From assembly GCA_031367435.1 (NCBI GenBank), contig JANLPV010000187.1:1-64000 (forward strand): DNA of 64,000 nucleotides, given 5' to 3'. The DNA comes from WLMZ01 sp031367435 (GTDB lineage Bacteria; Actinomycetota; Acidimicrobiia; Acidimicrobiales; Ilumatobacteraceae). This document shows, in pieces, positions 43,278 through 51,588 of the stretch. Each line of letters begins with the position of its first letter. Within the stretch, counting starts at the first letter, position 1. Below the pieces are notes generated by a model, which had not been told where the DNA came from, made no database searches, and worked only from the letters and a program-made list of their open reading frames with translations. Position numbers and translations under genes: made by a program.

Positions 43278-43342
43278 TACCGTCCTAAACAACCGGCCTG
43301 AACAACCGGCCTGAACAACCGTCCTAAACAACCGTCCTAAAC
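43278..43342. repeat. Five 13-bp tandem repeats in the fadE30-ipdF spacer
   Basis: Five head-to-tail units of 13 bases follow the fadE30 stop. Unit 1 is TACCGTCCTAAAC; units 2 and 3 are AACCGGCCTGAAC; units 4 and 5 are AACCGTCCTAAAC. They fill most of the 100-base spacer before ipdF. There is no spacer between units, so it is not a CRISPR. Confidence 0.9.
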
Positions 43343-43376
43343 AAATTCGCCCTGAAGACATTCGACTGGAACAGTG

Positions 43377-44147
43377 ATGACCGTTACCCAACAACCACCC
43401 TCATATGTGCCCGCACATGGGCTGCTGAACGGCAAGACGGTGCTCATCACTGCTGCGGCCGGCACCGGTATTGGTTTCGCGACTGCGAAGCGTTGCGTCG
43501 AAGAAGGTGCGACGGTGGTGATCAGCGACAAGCACGAACGGCGGTGCGCCGAGTCGGCTGAGGAGTTGGGCGTGCTCGGCATTGCCTGCGATGTCACCGA
43601 GGAAGAATCAGTGCAGGCGCTCATCAACGGCGCTACGCAACACCTCGGCGCGATTGATGTGCTGATCAACAATGCCGGCCTTGGTGGAACCGCCGAGTTG
43701 CATGAGATGACCGATGCTCAGTGGAGCGTGGTGCTCGATGTCACCCTCAACGGCACGTTCCGTTGCATGCGCGCCGGCCTCAATCACATGTATCCCCGCG
43801 GCAAGGGCGTGATCGTCAACAACGCCTCGGTGCTCGGGTGGCGCGCTCAAGCGGGCCAAGCTCATTACGCCGCAGCAAAAGCAGGAGTGATGGCGCTGAC
43901 GCGTTGTGCCGCCATCGAGGCGGGCAGTCGAGGTGTGCGCATCAACGCTGTCGCGCCGAGCCTCGCGATGCATCCATTTTTGGCCAAGGTCACCAGCGAC
44001 GAACTGCTCGACGAACTCACCCAGCGCGAGGCGTTCGGCCGCTACGCAGAACCGTGGGAGATCGCCAACGTGATGGTCTTTCTGGCGAGCGACTACAGCA
44101 GCTACATGACCGGTGAAATCGTCTCGGTGAGCTCGCAACGCGCATGA
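43377..44147 (+). CDS. ipdF: IpdF-like SDR of steroid C/D-ring degradation
   Basis: This 256-residue protein starts at ATG 43377 (GTG at 43374 is alternative). It resembles mycobacterial Rv3559c/IpdF along its length: HGLLNGKTVLITAAAGTGIGFATA, VVISDKHERR, NNASVLGWRAQ, HYAAAKAGVMALTRCAAIEA and EAFGRYAEPWEIANVMVFLASDYSSYMTGEIVSVS. The TAAAGTGIG cofactor motif and HYAAAK catalytic pair are SDR standard. IpdF oxidises the 5-hydroxyl of the CoA-activated indane remnant (HIP-derived) left after ring A/B removal. It follows fadE30 after the tandem-repeat spacer and overlaps the P450 gene by four bases. Symbol given by similarity, function not tested here. Confidence 0.85.
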   Translation: MTVTQQPPSYVPAHGLLNGKTVLITAAAGTGIGFATAKRCVEEGATVVISDKHERRCAESAEELGVLGIACDVTEEESVQALINGATQHLGAIDVLINNAGLGGTAELHEMTDAQWSVVLDVTLNGTFRCMRAGLNHMYPRGKGVIVNNASVLGWRAQAGQAHYAAAKAGVMALTRCAAIEAGSRGVRINAVAPSLAMHPFLAKVTSDELLDELTQREAFGRYAEPWEIANVMVFLASDYSSYMTGEIVSVSSQRA

Positions 44148-45352
44148 CGAACCAACCTTCAGTGCAACGAACACACGAACCGCTGACCGAAGCTGTTCTC
44201 ACCGACGGTTTCTTTGCCGGCGAAGTCGTCGACCGGCCGTGGGATCATCTCGCACAGCTTCGCGAGGTCGGCCCCGTTTCGTGGAACGAGGTCGGTGGAT
44301 ATTGGATCGCCAGCGGTCACCGCGAAGTACAGCAAGCCTCGGTCGATCCCACTCGGTTTTGCAGCGGGCACGGCATCCTCACGTTCGAGATCGGGCACAC
44401 CTATCCGTCGCCGCCCACGATGATGCATACGGATCCGCCCGATCACACGCGTTATCGAAATCTGGTGGCTGGCGCATTTCGCCCATCCGCGATGAAGGCA
44501 CTGCACCCGCGCATCGTGGCTCATACGCGCCGCCTGCTGAATGAGTTGACGACCAACGAGTCGGTCGACCTCGTGCATCAACTCACCGTGCCACTCCCCC
44601 TATTGGTGATCTGTGAACTGCTCGGGGTACCTGCTGACGAGTGGGAGAAGTTCTACCTCTGGAGCGAGGTGTCGGTGCCGGGGGCGTCCGATCACAGCGC
44701 CGACGAGCGACTCGTCATCCAAGGCGAGATGGTGGGCTACCTCCTCGGTGTCGTCGCACATAAGAAGGCACATCCCGGCGACGATGTATTTTCGATCCTT
44801 GCCGCAGCTGGCCTCACGGATTTCGAGATCGCAATGTTCGCCGTGCAACTACTCACCGCAGGTAACGAAACCGTGCGCAACACGCTGACGGCCGGACTCG
44901 TCGCGCTCGCGCGGCGGCCAGCGCAATGGCAACGCCTCCAAGCCGATCGATCACTGATCGGTCCGGCCACCGAGGAAATGTTGCGCTGGGCGAGTTCGGT
45001 GATCTACTTCATGCGCACGGCCGTTGACGACACGGTGCTCGGCGGCGTGGATATCTCAGCAGGCGATCACGTGGTATTGCTCTACGCGAGCGCCAATCGC
45101 GACACATCAGTATTCGGTGCCACGGCGCACGAGTTCGATGTCTCGCGTGCGCCGAACCCTCACCTCGCGTTTGGTTTCGGCGCGCATTACTGCATCGGGG
45201 CGGCACTGGCCCGACAGGAGATTGGCGTCGTGCTGAACGAGATGCTCGACCGTTACACAACCCTCGATCTCGCCGGCAACGAGACGCGCACACGCAGCTC
45301 GATCATCGCAGGCATCAGCGATGCGGCTTTCAATCTGAACAGCGTTGCGTAG
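44144..45352 (+). CDS. Cytochrome P450 (CYP142/CYP125-like group)
   Basis: The 402-residue P450 has the I-helix LLTAGNETVRNTL, K-helix EEMLRWASSVIYFMRTA and heme loop HLAFGFGAHYCIGAALARQE with Cys350. The MRTA and GNETVRNT segments resemble the CYP142/125 steroid C26-hydroxylases. It overlaps ipdF by four bases (ATGA), which places it in the fadE30-ipdF operon. It ends six bases from the end of the convergent P450 gene, so two P450s lie tail-to-tail. Redox partners are not encoded nearby. Oxidation of the cholesterol-type side chain is likely; position is unproven. Confidence 0.93.
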   Translation: MTNQPSVQRTHEPLTEAVLTDGFFAGEVVDRPWDHLAQLREVGPVSWNEVGGYWIASGHREVQQASVDPTRFCSGHGILTFEIGHTYPSPPTMMHTDPPDHTRYRNLVAGAFRPSAMKALHPRIVAHTRRLLNELTTNESVDLVHQLTVPLPLLVICELLGVPADEWEKFYLWSEVSVPGASDHSADERLVIQGEMVGYLLGVVAHKKAHPGDDVFSILAAAGLTDFEIAMFAVQLLTAGNETVRNTLTAGLVALARRPAQWQRLQADRSLIGPATEEMLRWASSVIYFMRTAVDDTVLGGVDISAGDHVVLLYASANRDTSVFGATAHEFDVSRAPNPHLAFGFGAHYCIGAALARQEIGVVLNEMLDRYTTLDLAGNETRTRSSIIAGISDAAFNLNSVA

Positions 45353-45358
45353 AACGGG

Positions 45359-46579
45359 CTACGAAGCCGCAACGGCGCGCACCTGCAGGTGCTTTATGCC
45401 GTTGATGAAGTTTGAGCGCAACCGATCGGCCGGAGCAAGCTGCTCGAAATGATCGACCTGACGCAGCAACTCCTCGAACAAGATGCGCATCTCCAAGCGC
45501 GCCAAGCTCACGCCGAGGCAATGGTGCGGCCCGCCGCCACCGAAGGCGAGGTGCGGGTTCGGTGAGCGGGTGATGTCGAAGCTGAGCGGATCGGCAAAGA
45601 CGGTCTCGTCATAGTTGGCCGCCATGTAGTTGAGCATCACGGCGTCGCCTTGTTTGATGGTGACGCCGTGCATTTCGATGTCGTGCGTTGCCGTGCGCCG
45701 GAACTGCATGACGGGCGTTGCCCATCGCAGGATTTCCTCGATCGCACCGTCGAGATACTTCTCGGGATCGGACTGAACTTTCTTCCACTGGTCTGGGAAT
45801 TGCAAGAACGCGTTCATGCCGTGCGCCAGCGCGTTGCGCGTAGTTTCGTTGCCTGCGACGGCAAGCAATAACACGAACAGGTCGAACTCATGCTCGCTGA
45901 GTTGCTGATCGCCCTCAGCCGACAGCAGCACTGAGATGATGTCCTGGCGTGGCTCGATCTTTCGGGCCGCAGCCATTTCGTTGGCGTACATATACAACTC
46001 GGTCATCGCCGCCTGAGCGAGGTCGGGCGTGCCGCCGTATTCGGGATCGGAGTTGCCGATCATCGTGTTCGACCACTGGAAGACCTTATGACGATCTTCG
46101 ATGGGCAGTCCCAGCAGCTCAGCGATGGCCACGAGCGGCAGCTCAGCAGCAATCTCGGTGACGAAGTCAAAGCTTTCCTTTGCGACTGCGTCGGCGACGA
46201 TTTGCTTTGTGACCTCGCGATAGTGACCATCCATCGAGCGGATGATCTTGGGCGTGAAGCCGCGGCTGATGAGCGTGCGCAGGCGTGTGTGCTCGGGTGG
46301 ATCGAGATCGATGATCATGCGTGCCATCTCGAGGTCGGGACGATCTTCAACCATGATCGCGCCCTTGAGCCCCGACGAGAAGTTCTCCCACTGCCGATTC
46401 GCGCGCACGACATCGGCGTGACGGCTGATCACCCAGTAGCCATCGACGGGCTGATCATCCTCGGCCTGAGGATGCAAGAAGACCGGCGCCTCCTGCCGTA
46501 ACCGGGTGAAGAGGTCGTGCGGTACATGATCAACGAAGGCATCGTGGCGACCAATGTTGATTTCTTCGGCAAGGCTCAT
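45359..46579 (-). CDS. Cytochrome P450 (CYP125/142-like), end of the igr-type operon
   Basis: The ATG ending at 46579 (MSLAEEINIGRHDAFVDHVPHD) gives 406 residues. The heme loop LAFGGGGPHHCLGVSLARLE has Cys354, the I-helix reads LAVAGNETTRNALAHGM and the tail is SNFINGIKHLQV, recalling the GWLNGIKHWQV end of CYP125. A DPPEHTRLRTLISRGFTP segment is also typical. In mycobacteria CYP125 lies next to fadE28-fadE29-chsH2-chsH1-ltp2 and hydroxylates C26 of cholesterol. Here it follows ltp2 by 117 bases on the same strand, so the neighbourhood is conserved though order differs. Confidence 0.93.
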   Translation of the reverse strand: MSLAEEINIGRHDAFVDHVPHDLFTRLRQEAPVFLHPQAEDDQPVDGYWVISRHADVVRANRQWENFSSGLKGAIMVEDRPDLEMARMIIDLDPPEHTRLRTLISRGFTPKIIRSMDGHYREVTKQIVADAVAKESFDFVTEIAAELPLVAIAELLGLPIEDRHKVFQWSNTMIGNSDPEYGGTPDLAQAAMTELYMYANEMAAARKIEPRQDIISVLLSAEGDQQLSEHEFDLFVLLLAVAGNETTRNALAHGMNAFLQFPDQWKKVQSDPEKYLDGAIEEILRWATPVMQFRRTATHDIEMHGVTIKQGDAVMLNYMAANYDETVFADPLSFDITRSPNPHLAFGGGGPHHCLGVSLARLEMRILFEELLRQVDHFEQLAPADRLRSNFINGIKHLQVRAVAAS

Positions 46580-46696
46580 GGCGTTATCTCCAGTGTTGTA
46601 GAGCAAAGTTAGGCGAACGGGTGATTGCGTTCGAAATGGTGCGCGTACCCGACAGCCCGAGCGGGCACTGCGTCGAGACAATCAGTTGACGCATGA

Positions 46697-47881
46697 TCAA
46701 CTCGCAACGCTCAGAATGAGGCCGCTTGTCGGAACTCCGGTGCCCGCAGTGACGAGCACATTCTCGACATTGTCGACCGGATTCACCGACGTACCGCGGA
46801 TCTGGCGCACACCTTCGGCAATGCCGTTCATCCCGTGGATATAGGCCTCGCCGAGCTGACCGCCGTGGGTATTGATGGGCAGCCGACCTCCGATTTCGAT
46901 CGCACCGTCGCGCACAAAATCTTTGCCCTCGCCCCGCGCACAGAAGCCAAACTCCTCGAGCTGCATCAGCACGTATGGCGTGAAATGGTCGTACAGGATC
47001 GCCGTCTGAATATCGGCAGGGGTCAGGCCCGACCCAGCCCACAACTGACGCGCCACCACGCCCATCTCGGGCAGTTGGGCAATGTCGTCTCGATAGAAGC
47101 TCGTCATGACGTGCTGATCGATGCCGGTGCCCTGGGCAACGGCGGCGATGACAGCAGGAGTGTTGACAAGGTCGCGTGCGCGCTCGACGCTGGTAACCAC
47201 AAGCGCCTGACCGCCGTCGGTCTCCTGGCAGCAGTCGAGCAGATGCAGCGGCTCGGCTATCCAACGGCTGGCCTGATGCTGTTCCAGCGTGATTGGTTCG
47301 TTGTAGAACCACGCCTTGGGATTGTTGGCCGCGTGCTTGCGATCTGCAACTGCAACCCTCCCGAAGTCTTCGCTCGTGGCGCCGTATTCGTGCATGTAAC
47401 GGCGCGCCACCATCGCTACCCACGCAGCCGGTGTCAGGAGCCCCATCGGCGCGTACCAGCTGAACTGGGCGCGCTCTGCGGTAGGCGCGGTCGGGATGTC
47501 TTGCACGCCTGCACCAAAGCGACGACCTGAGCGCTCATTGAACGCTCGGTAGCAGACCACGACATCGGCCGCACCTGAGGCAATCGCCATCGCCGCCTGA
47601 TGCACCGTGCCACACGCGGCGCCGCCGCCGTAGTGAACTCGACCGAAGAAGGTGAGCTCGTTCATGCCGGTATGACGCGCGATCTCGATCTCGGGGTTGT
47701 TCTCGGGCCCGAAGCACGCAAAGCCATCGACCTCGCTCGGCGCGATGCCTGCATCGTCGAGTGCAGCAACAACTGCCTCGCACGCGAGGCTCATCTCGCT
47801 GCGACCGGAATCCTTCGAGAATTCAGTCGCACCGATACCGACGATCGCTGATGTGCCGCCCAACTTGTTTGAGTGGCTCAT
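46697..47881 (-). CDS. ltp2: Ltp2-like steroid side-chain retro-aldolase (thiolase fold)
   Basis: This 394-residue thiolase-fold protein matches Ltp2 strongly: AIVGIGATEFSKDSGRSEMSLACEAV, ELTFFGRVHYGGGAACGTVHQAAMAI, VAMVARRYMHEYGATSEDFG, HAANNPKAWFYNEPITLEQHQ, CCQETDGGQALVVTS, ILYDHFTPYVLMQLEE and HGGQLGEAYIHGMNGIAEGVRQIRGTSVNPV. It lacks ordinary thiolase catalytic cysteines in their usual place. Ltp2 cleaves the 17-hydroxy C22 steroid-CoA, releasing propionyl-CoA and the C19 17-ketosteroid. It works in a complex with ChsH2's OB-fold/DUF35 domain. It overlaps chsH1 by four bases. Confidence 0.93.
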   Translation of the reverse strand: MSHSNKLGGTSAIVGIGATEFSKDSGRSEMSLACEAVVAALDDAGIAPSEVDGFACFGPENNPEIEIARHTGMNELTFFGRVHYGGGAACGTVHQAAMAIASGAADVVVCYRAFNERSGRRFGAGVQDIPTAPTAERAQFSWYAPMGLLTPAAWVAMVARRYMHEYGATSEDFGRVAVADRKHAANNPKAWFYNEPITLEQHQASRWIAEPLHLLDCCQETDGGQALVVTSVERARDLVNTPAVIAAVAQGTGIDQHVMTSFYRDDIAQLPEMGVVARQLWAGSGLTPADIQTAILYDHFTPYVLMQLEEFGFCARGEGKDFVRDGAIEIGGRLPINTHGGQLGEAYIHGMNGIAEGVRQIRGTSVNPVDNVENVLVTAGTGVPTSGLILSVAS

Positions 47882-48306
47882 GCGGCACCCTCAACGCTGG
47901 ATGAGAGCAACGACACAGTGACCGTGCCGGTGACGTGATTACCCAAGCTGTTCGCTCCGACGACTGCCACCACGACCTCGTTGTCAGCCTTGCTCGTCAC
48001 TGTGCCAGTGAGCGTCATCGTGTCGCCTGCATAGTTCGGTACGCCGAGACGGATCGATACGTTCTTGATCACCGCGTCGGGGCCCGCCCAGTCGGTGATG
48101 TAGCGACCGATCAGACCGTTCGTGGTGAGAATGTTCATGAAGATGTCCTGCGAACCCTTCTCCTGGGCCAGCGATGGATCGTGATGCACGTCTTGGTAAT
48201 CGCGCGATGCCAACGCGGTCGCAACAATGAGGCTGCGCGACAACGGCAAAGTCAACGATGCGAGCTCATCGCCGACGCTCACCAGATCGGAGAGCAACGA
48301 GGTCAT
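47878..48306 (-). CDS. chsH1: MaoC-like hydratase subunit ChsH1
   Basis: The 142-residue protein is a single hot-dog domain with a MaoC-type pattern (SRSLIVATALASRDYQDVHHDPSLAQEKGSQDIFMNI). The DxxxxHxD-like segment supplies the hydratase residues. Known ChsH1 (about 129 residues in M. tuberculosis) pairs with ChsH2 to hydrate the C17-C20 enoyl-CoA of the C3 side chain. The size, the coupling with ltp2 downstream and chsE2 upstream, and the operon order support the name. Both neighbours overlap by four bases. Confidence 0.88.
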   Translation of the reverse strand: MTSLLSDLVSVGDELASLTLPLSRSLIVATALASRDYQDVHHDPSLAQEKGSQDIFMNILTTNGLIGRYITDWAGPDAVIKNVSIRLGVPNYAGDTMTLTGTVTSKADNEVVVAVVGANSLGNHVTGTVTVSLLSSSVEGAA

Positions 48307-49427
48307 CGTCCCTCCTTCGCAATCAGCTCACCAAGACGCGCCAGCTGCGTGCTCCCCGCACCAAGCGTGCACTCGATCTGCACACCCCAAAGGAAATAGC
48401 GGTGAATGGGGTAATCAATGTCTGACCCCATTCCTCCGTGCAAATGCTGGCAGAGATGCACCACCTTCTGCCCGCCTTCGCTTGCCCAATACTTTGCGAT
48501 CAGAACCTCTTGACGAGATGGCAGGCCGTGCATCAGACGCCATGCGGCCTGCAGCATGGTGACACGCATTGGTTCGGTAAGAATGAAGGCGTCGGCGGCC
48601 TGATGCCCAACTGCCTGGAAGGTACTCAAGGGTTTGCTGAACTGCAGCCGGTTGCTCGTGTAGATCGCCGTCTGCTCGATCGCTGCGGCGCACACCCCAA
48701 GCTGCAGCGCACAGAGCCCCACCAATGCTCGTTCGAGCATGAAATGCAACTGTTCATCGCCCTCGCCCGTATCGCCACCGAGGCGCTCGTCGAACGCAAC
48801 GACAGTGTCGATGACGAGATGCGCGTGTGGTTGATGATTCGTCGAGTGAATCGGTTCGACGTTCATTCCTGCGCTCGTCGGGTCGACAATGAACACACCG
48901 ATTCGGCCGTCGTCTTGTCGTGCAGGCACCAATACGCGTTGCGCGAACTGTGCGAACGGCACCGCTGGCTTGATGCCGCGCAGGTGCCACCCGGACGCGG
49001 TGCGCTCTGCTGTCACGGTGGGGCGCAATGCGTCGTCGGCACCGCGTTCGTTGAGTGCCGCGCTGAGCACGACGTCGCCCGAACACACACCCGGCAACCA
49101 TGCCGTTCTTTGCGCTGTGGTACCGAATTCCGCGATCGGCAATGCGCCGAGCACCACCGTGGCCCACAGCGGAACGGGTGCCACCTGACGGCCCTGCTGC
49201 TCGAGCAGAATGCACAGCTCAACGAGACCAAGGCCACTGCCGCCAATATCTTCAGGCAGACACAGACCGAGCAGGTTGGCATCGGCGAGCGCAGTCCAGA
49301 GTTCGCGATCGAAACCATCGCCCGAGCGTTCGACGAACTTCACGCGCTCGACGCTGGCATGGCCTTCGAAAATTTGTCTGGCAAGGTCGCCGACAACCTT
49401 TTGTTCATCGCTGAGATCGAAGTTCAC
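48303..49427 (-). CDS. chsE2: Acyl-CoA dehydrogenase ChsE2/FadE28-like
   Basis: The start is a GTG ending at 49427 (VNFDLSDEQKVVGDLARQ) that overlaps the chsH2 stop as GTGA; the product has 374 residues. The C-terminal HLHGGMGSDIDYPIHRYFLWGVQIECTLG resembles FadE28's HLHGGMGMDVTYPMHRYY region. NRLQFSKPLSTFQAVGHQAADAFI is the usual helical segment. FadE28 is the smaller partner of the ChsE1-ChsE2 enzyme acting on the three-carbon steroid side chain. Its partner here is probably the 406-residue dehydrogenase at 50365. A longer upstream frame is not used. Confidence 0.88.
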   Translation of the reverse strand: MNFDLSDEQKVVGDLARQIFEGHASVERVKFVERSGDGFDRELWTALADANLLGLCLPEDIGGSGLGLVELCILLEQQGRQVAPVPLWATVVLGALPIAEFGTTAQRTAWLPGVCSGDVVLSAALNERGADDALRPTVTAERTASGWHLRGIKPAVPFAQFAQRVLVPARQDDGRIGVFIVDPTSAGMNVEPIHSTNHQPHAHLVIDTVVAFDERLGGDTGEGDEQLHFMLERALVGLCALQLGVCAAAIEQTAIYTSNRLQFSKPLSTFQAVGHQAADAFILTEPMRVTMLQAAWRLMHGLPSRQEVLIAKYWASEGGQKVVHLCQHLHGGMGSDIDYPIHRYFLWGVQIECTLGAGSTQLARLGELIAKEGR

Positions 49428-50368
49428 GCCTGCACCACCTTGAAGAACGGCAACGACAGTTCGTCGTCGCACTTGCGAACCACGAGTTGAACTGATGCGC
49501 CAATCTGTAGCTGATCGGCGGTCGTATCGATCGAGTTGGCAACGACTCGCACACCTTCGTCGAGATCCACGAGCAGCACCTGATTTGGGTACTCGATGCC
49601 CGGAATCTGCGGATAGTGCACCACAACGAAACTGTGGATTGTGCCACCACCGCCAGCCTCGAGGGTATCCCAGACGAGCGAATGACAGTTTCGGCACATC
49701 GGACCCGATGGATGCCGGAGCAGACCGCAGGCGACGCAACGCTGGATGAGCAGTTTGCCCTGTTGCAGACCCTCGAACCAGAACAACTGGTCGTGGGTCA
49801 ACGATGGGCGTGGGCGTAGTGCCGTGACAGGCTCGGCCGCGGGCTTCTTTGCAACCGGGCGGAACTTGAGTATTCGAAACAGCATCGAACCGACCCGGGT
49901 GCCGGTCGCATCAAAGTAATCCTGTCGGGTGGTAATGAAGTGGCCGGTGCCGAGTGCAGTGGTCTTCTCACCAGAAACGGCATCGATCGCCGTGCGCATC
50001 GTGAGGCGATCGCCGGGACGCACATAGCGGTCGTACGTCTGCTCGCAGTTGGTGGCAACCACCGACGTGAATCCGTGCGACTCCACCGCTTTGGTGAGTT
50101 GGCTATAGGGGTTCGTCTCGTTCTCGTCGCGACCCTCGCCAAATGGTCGCATCACCCACGCCTGCAACATCGTGGGCGGCGCCACGAGGCCGCCGTGAAC
50201 CGACGCCTCGGCGGCGGCCTGATCGAGATAGATGGGGTTCTTGTCACCCATTGCCTCGCACCAGTGACGCACCATCGGCACGTTTACTTCGTCGGGAGCA
50301 ATCGCCAACACACCGATCTCGCGGCCGACGAAGGTTTGCAGAAGGTCGTCGTATTCGGTCGTTGTCAT
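49424..50368 (-). CDS. chsH2: ChsH2-like bifunctional MaoC/DUF35 protein
   Basis: This 314-residue protein has an N-terminal MaoC domain (residues about 1-170) and a C-terminal DUF35 OB-fold (about 190-314). The junction contains a CxxC...CxxC zinc ribbon (RCVACGLLRHPSGPMCRNC). This two-domain order is the signature of ChsH2. The MaoC half pairs with ChsH1 as an enoyl-CoA hydratase, and the DUF35 half recruits Ltp2. The gene overlaps chsE2 by four bases downstream and the 406-residue dehydrogenase by four bases upstream, so the subunits are translated together. Confidence 0.92.
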   Translation of the reverse strand: MTTTEYDDLLQTFVGREIGVLAIAPDEVNVPMVRHWCEAMGDKNPIYLDQAAAEASVHGGLVAPPTMLQAWVMRPFGEGRDENETNPYSQLTKAVESHGFTSVVATNCEQTYDRYVRPGDRLTMRTAIDAVSGEKTTALGTGHFITTRQDYFDATGTRVGSMLFRILKFRPVAKKPAAEPVTALRPRPSLTHDQLFWFEGLQQGKLLIQRCVACGLLRHPSGPMCRNCHSLVWDTLEAGGGGTIHSFVVVHYPQIPGIEYPNQVLLVDLDEGVRVVANSIDTTADQLQIGASVQLVVRKCDDELSLPFFKVVQA

Positions 50369-51585
50369 CGTCCACTTCCTCGGGTTTCACGCCACGGTAG
50401 ATCGCGATCGGTGGCAGGTTCACGCGGCAGACCAAGCGCACGCTCGCCAATCACGTTGCCCTGGATTTCATCGGTACCACCACCGAGACGCACCGCGTAT
50501 TGACCACAGAAGGTTTGTTGCCACAGGCCATCGTCGAGCGCGGATTCGCCCCACAGCACACCATTCGCGCCTTGGATGGTGAGCGCCAGCGCTGTGGTCT
50601 GTGCCCAATGACGCGCGTAGAACAGCTTCATGGTGCTGGCCACCACACCCGGCATCTCACCACGGCTAATCGAAGTACGCATGCGGTAGCCCATGTATTG
50701 CAGCACGGCCGCACGCGAGTGCGCCTTGGCGATGCCCTGGCGCACGATTGGATCGGCGGTGCGGCCAAAGTGGCGTGCCATCTCGATGAGTTCCTGCATA
50801 CTCCACGCCGTGTTGCCGCCGCCGATAAGCGCCCGTTCGTTCGACAGCGTTGTGTGCGCGATCTTCCAACCGGCGTTCACTTCGCCAACCACGTTCGCAA
50901 CGGGAATGCGCACGTCGGTGAGAAACACTTCGTTGAAATGGGCAACACCGGTGATCTGGCGCAACGGCCGCACCTCAATGCCAGGTGAGCGCATGTCGAG
51001 GATGAAGTACGTGATGCCCGCGTGCTTGGGTGCGTCGGGATTACTGCGCGCGAGCAGAATTGCGTACTCGCTGTGCTGAGCACCCGACGTCCAGACCTTC
51101 TGACCGTTGATCACCCACTCGCTGCCATCGAGCACGGCGCGGGTGCCGAGATTTGCCAAGTCGCTTCCTGCCTCGGGCTCGCTGAACAATTGGCACCACA
51201 CTTCGTCACCGCGCAGCATCGCATCGAGGTGGCCGCGCTGCGCATCTGTTCCGTGCATCATCAGGGTGGGTGCGACCATGCCATGAGCAACAGCGAAGGC
51301 ACCTACGGACACGTCGAATTTGTTCTGCTCCTCGGCGAAGATCGAAGCCTGCCACGGCATACCACCGCGGCCGCCGAACTGCTTGGGCCACGTGAGGCCT
51401 GCCCAGCCACCGTCGTACAACACACGTTGCCAATGCCGACACGCCTGCGCGTGTACGTCTTGCTCGGCATCGGTGGACGACTGCTTGTGCCGTTTGGCCG
51501 GATCACGCCGCGCGGCGTTCTGCTCGAGCCATGCCCGCGCCTCAGCCCGAAACGCTGCTTCTTGCGCCGAGTCGCCAATGTCCAT
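50365..51585 (-). CDS. Acyl-CoA dehydrogenase, putative large partner of ChsE2
   Basis: The 406-residue flavoenzyme carries QLFSEPEAGSDLANLGTRAVLDGSEW, INGQKVWTSGAQHSEYAILLARSNPDAPKHAGITYFI and a C-terminal VRLGGGTDEIQGNVIGERALGLP. In mycobacteria this operon position is held by FadE29, but this protein is a different acyl-CoA dehydrogenase type. A FadE29-like gene occurs at 39721 instead. It overlaps chsH2 by four bases and follows the LLM gene by three. The likely role is the dehydrogenation step before ChsH1/ChsH2 hydration, with ChsE2 as partner; this partner swap is inference. Confidence 0.88.
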   Translation of the reverse strand: MDIGDSAQEAAFRAEARAWLEQNAARRDPAKRHKQSSTDAEQDVHAQACRHWQRVLYDGGWAGLTWPKQFGGRGGMPWQASIFAEEQNKFDVSVGAFAVAHGMVAPTLMMHGTDAQRGHLDAMLRGDEVWCQLFSEPEAGSDLANLGTRAVLDGSEWVINGQKVWTSGAQHSEYAILLARSNPDAPKHAGITYFILDMRSPGIEVRPLRQITGVAHFNEVFLTDVRIPVANVVGEVNAGWKIAHTTLSNERALIGGGNTAWSMQELIEMARHFGRTADPIVRQGIAKAHSRAAVLQYMGYRMRTSISRGEMPGVVASTMKLFYARHWAQTTALALTIQGANGVLWGESALDDGLWQQTFCGQYAVRLGGGTDEIQGNVIGERALGLPREPATDRDLPWRETRGSGR

Positions 51586-51588
51586 CGT

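Noticed and set aside
43278..43342. Short tandem repeats considered as a CRISPR array
   Set aside because: Units are 13 bases and directly adjacent, with no unique spacers and no cas genes.
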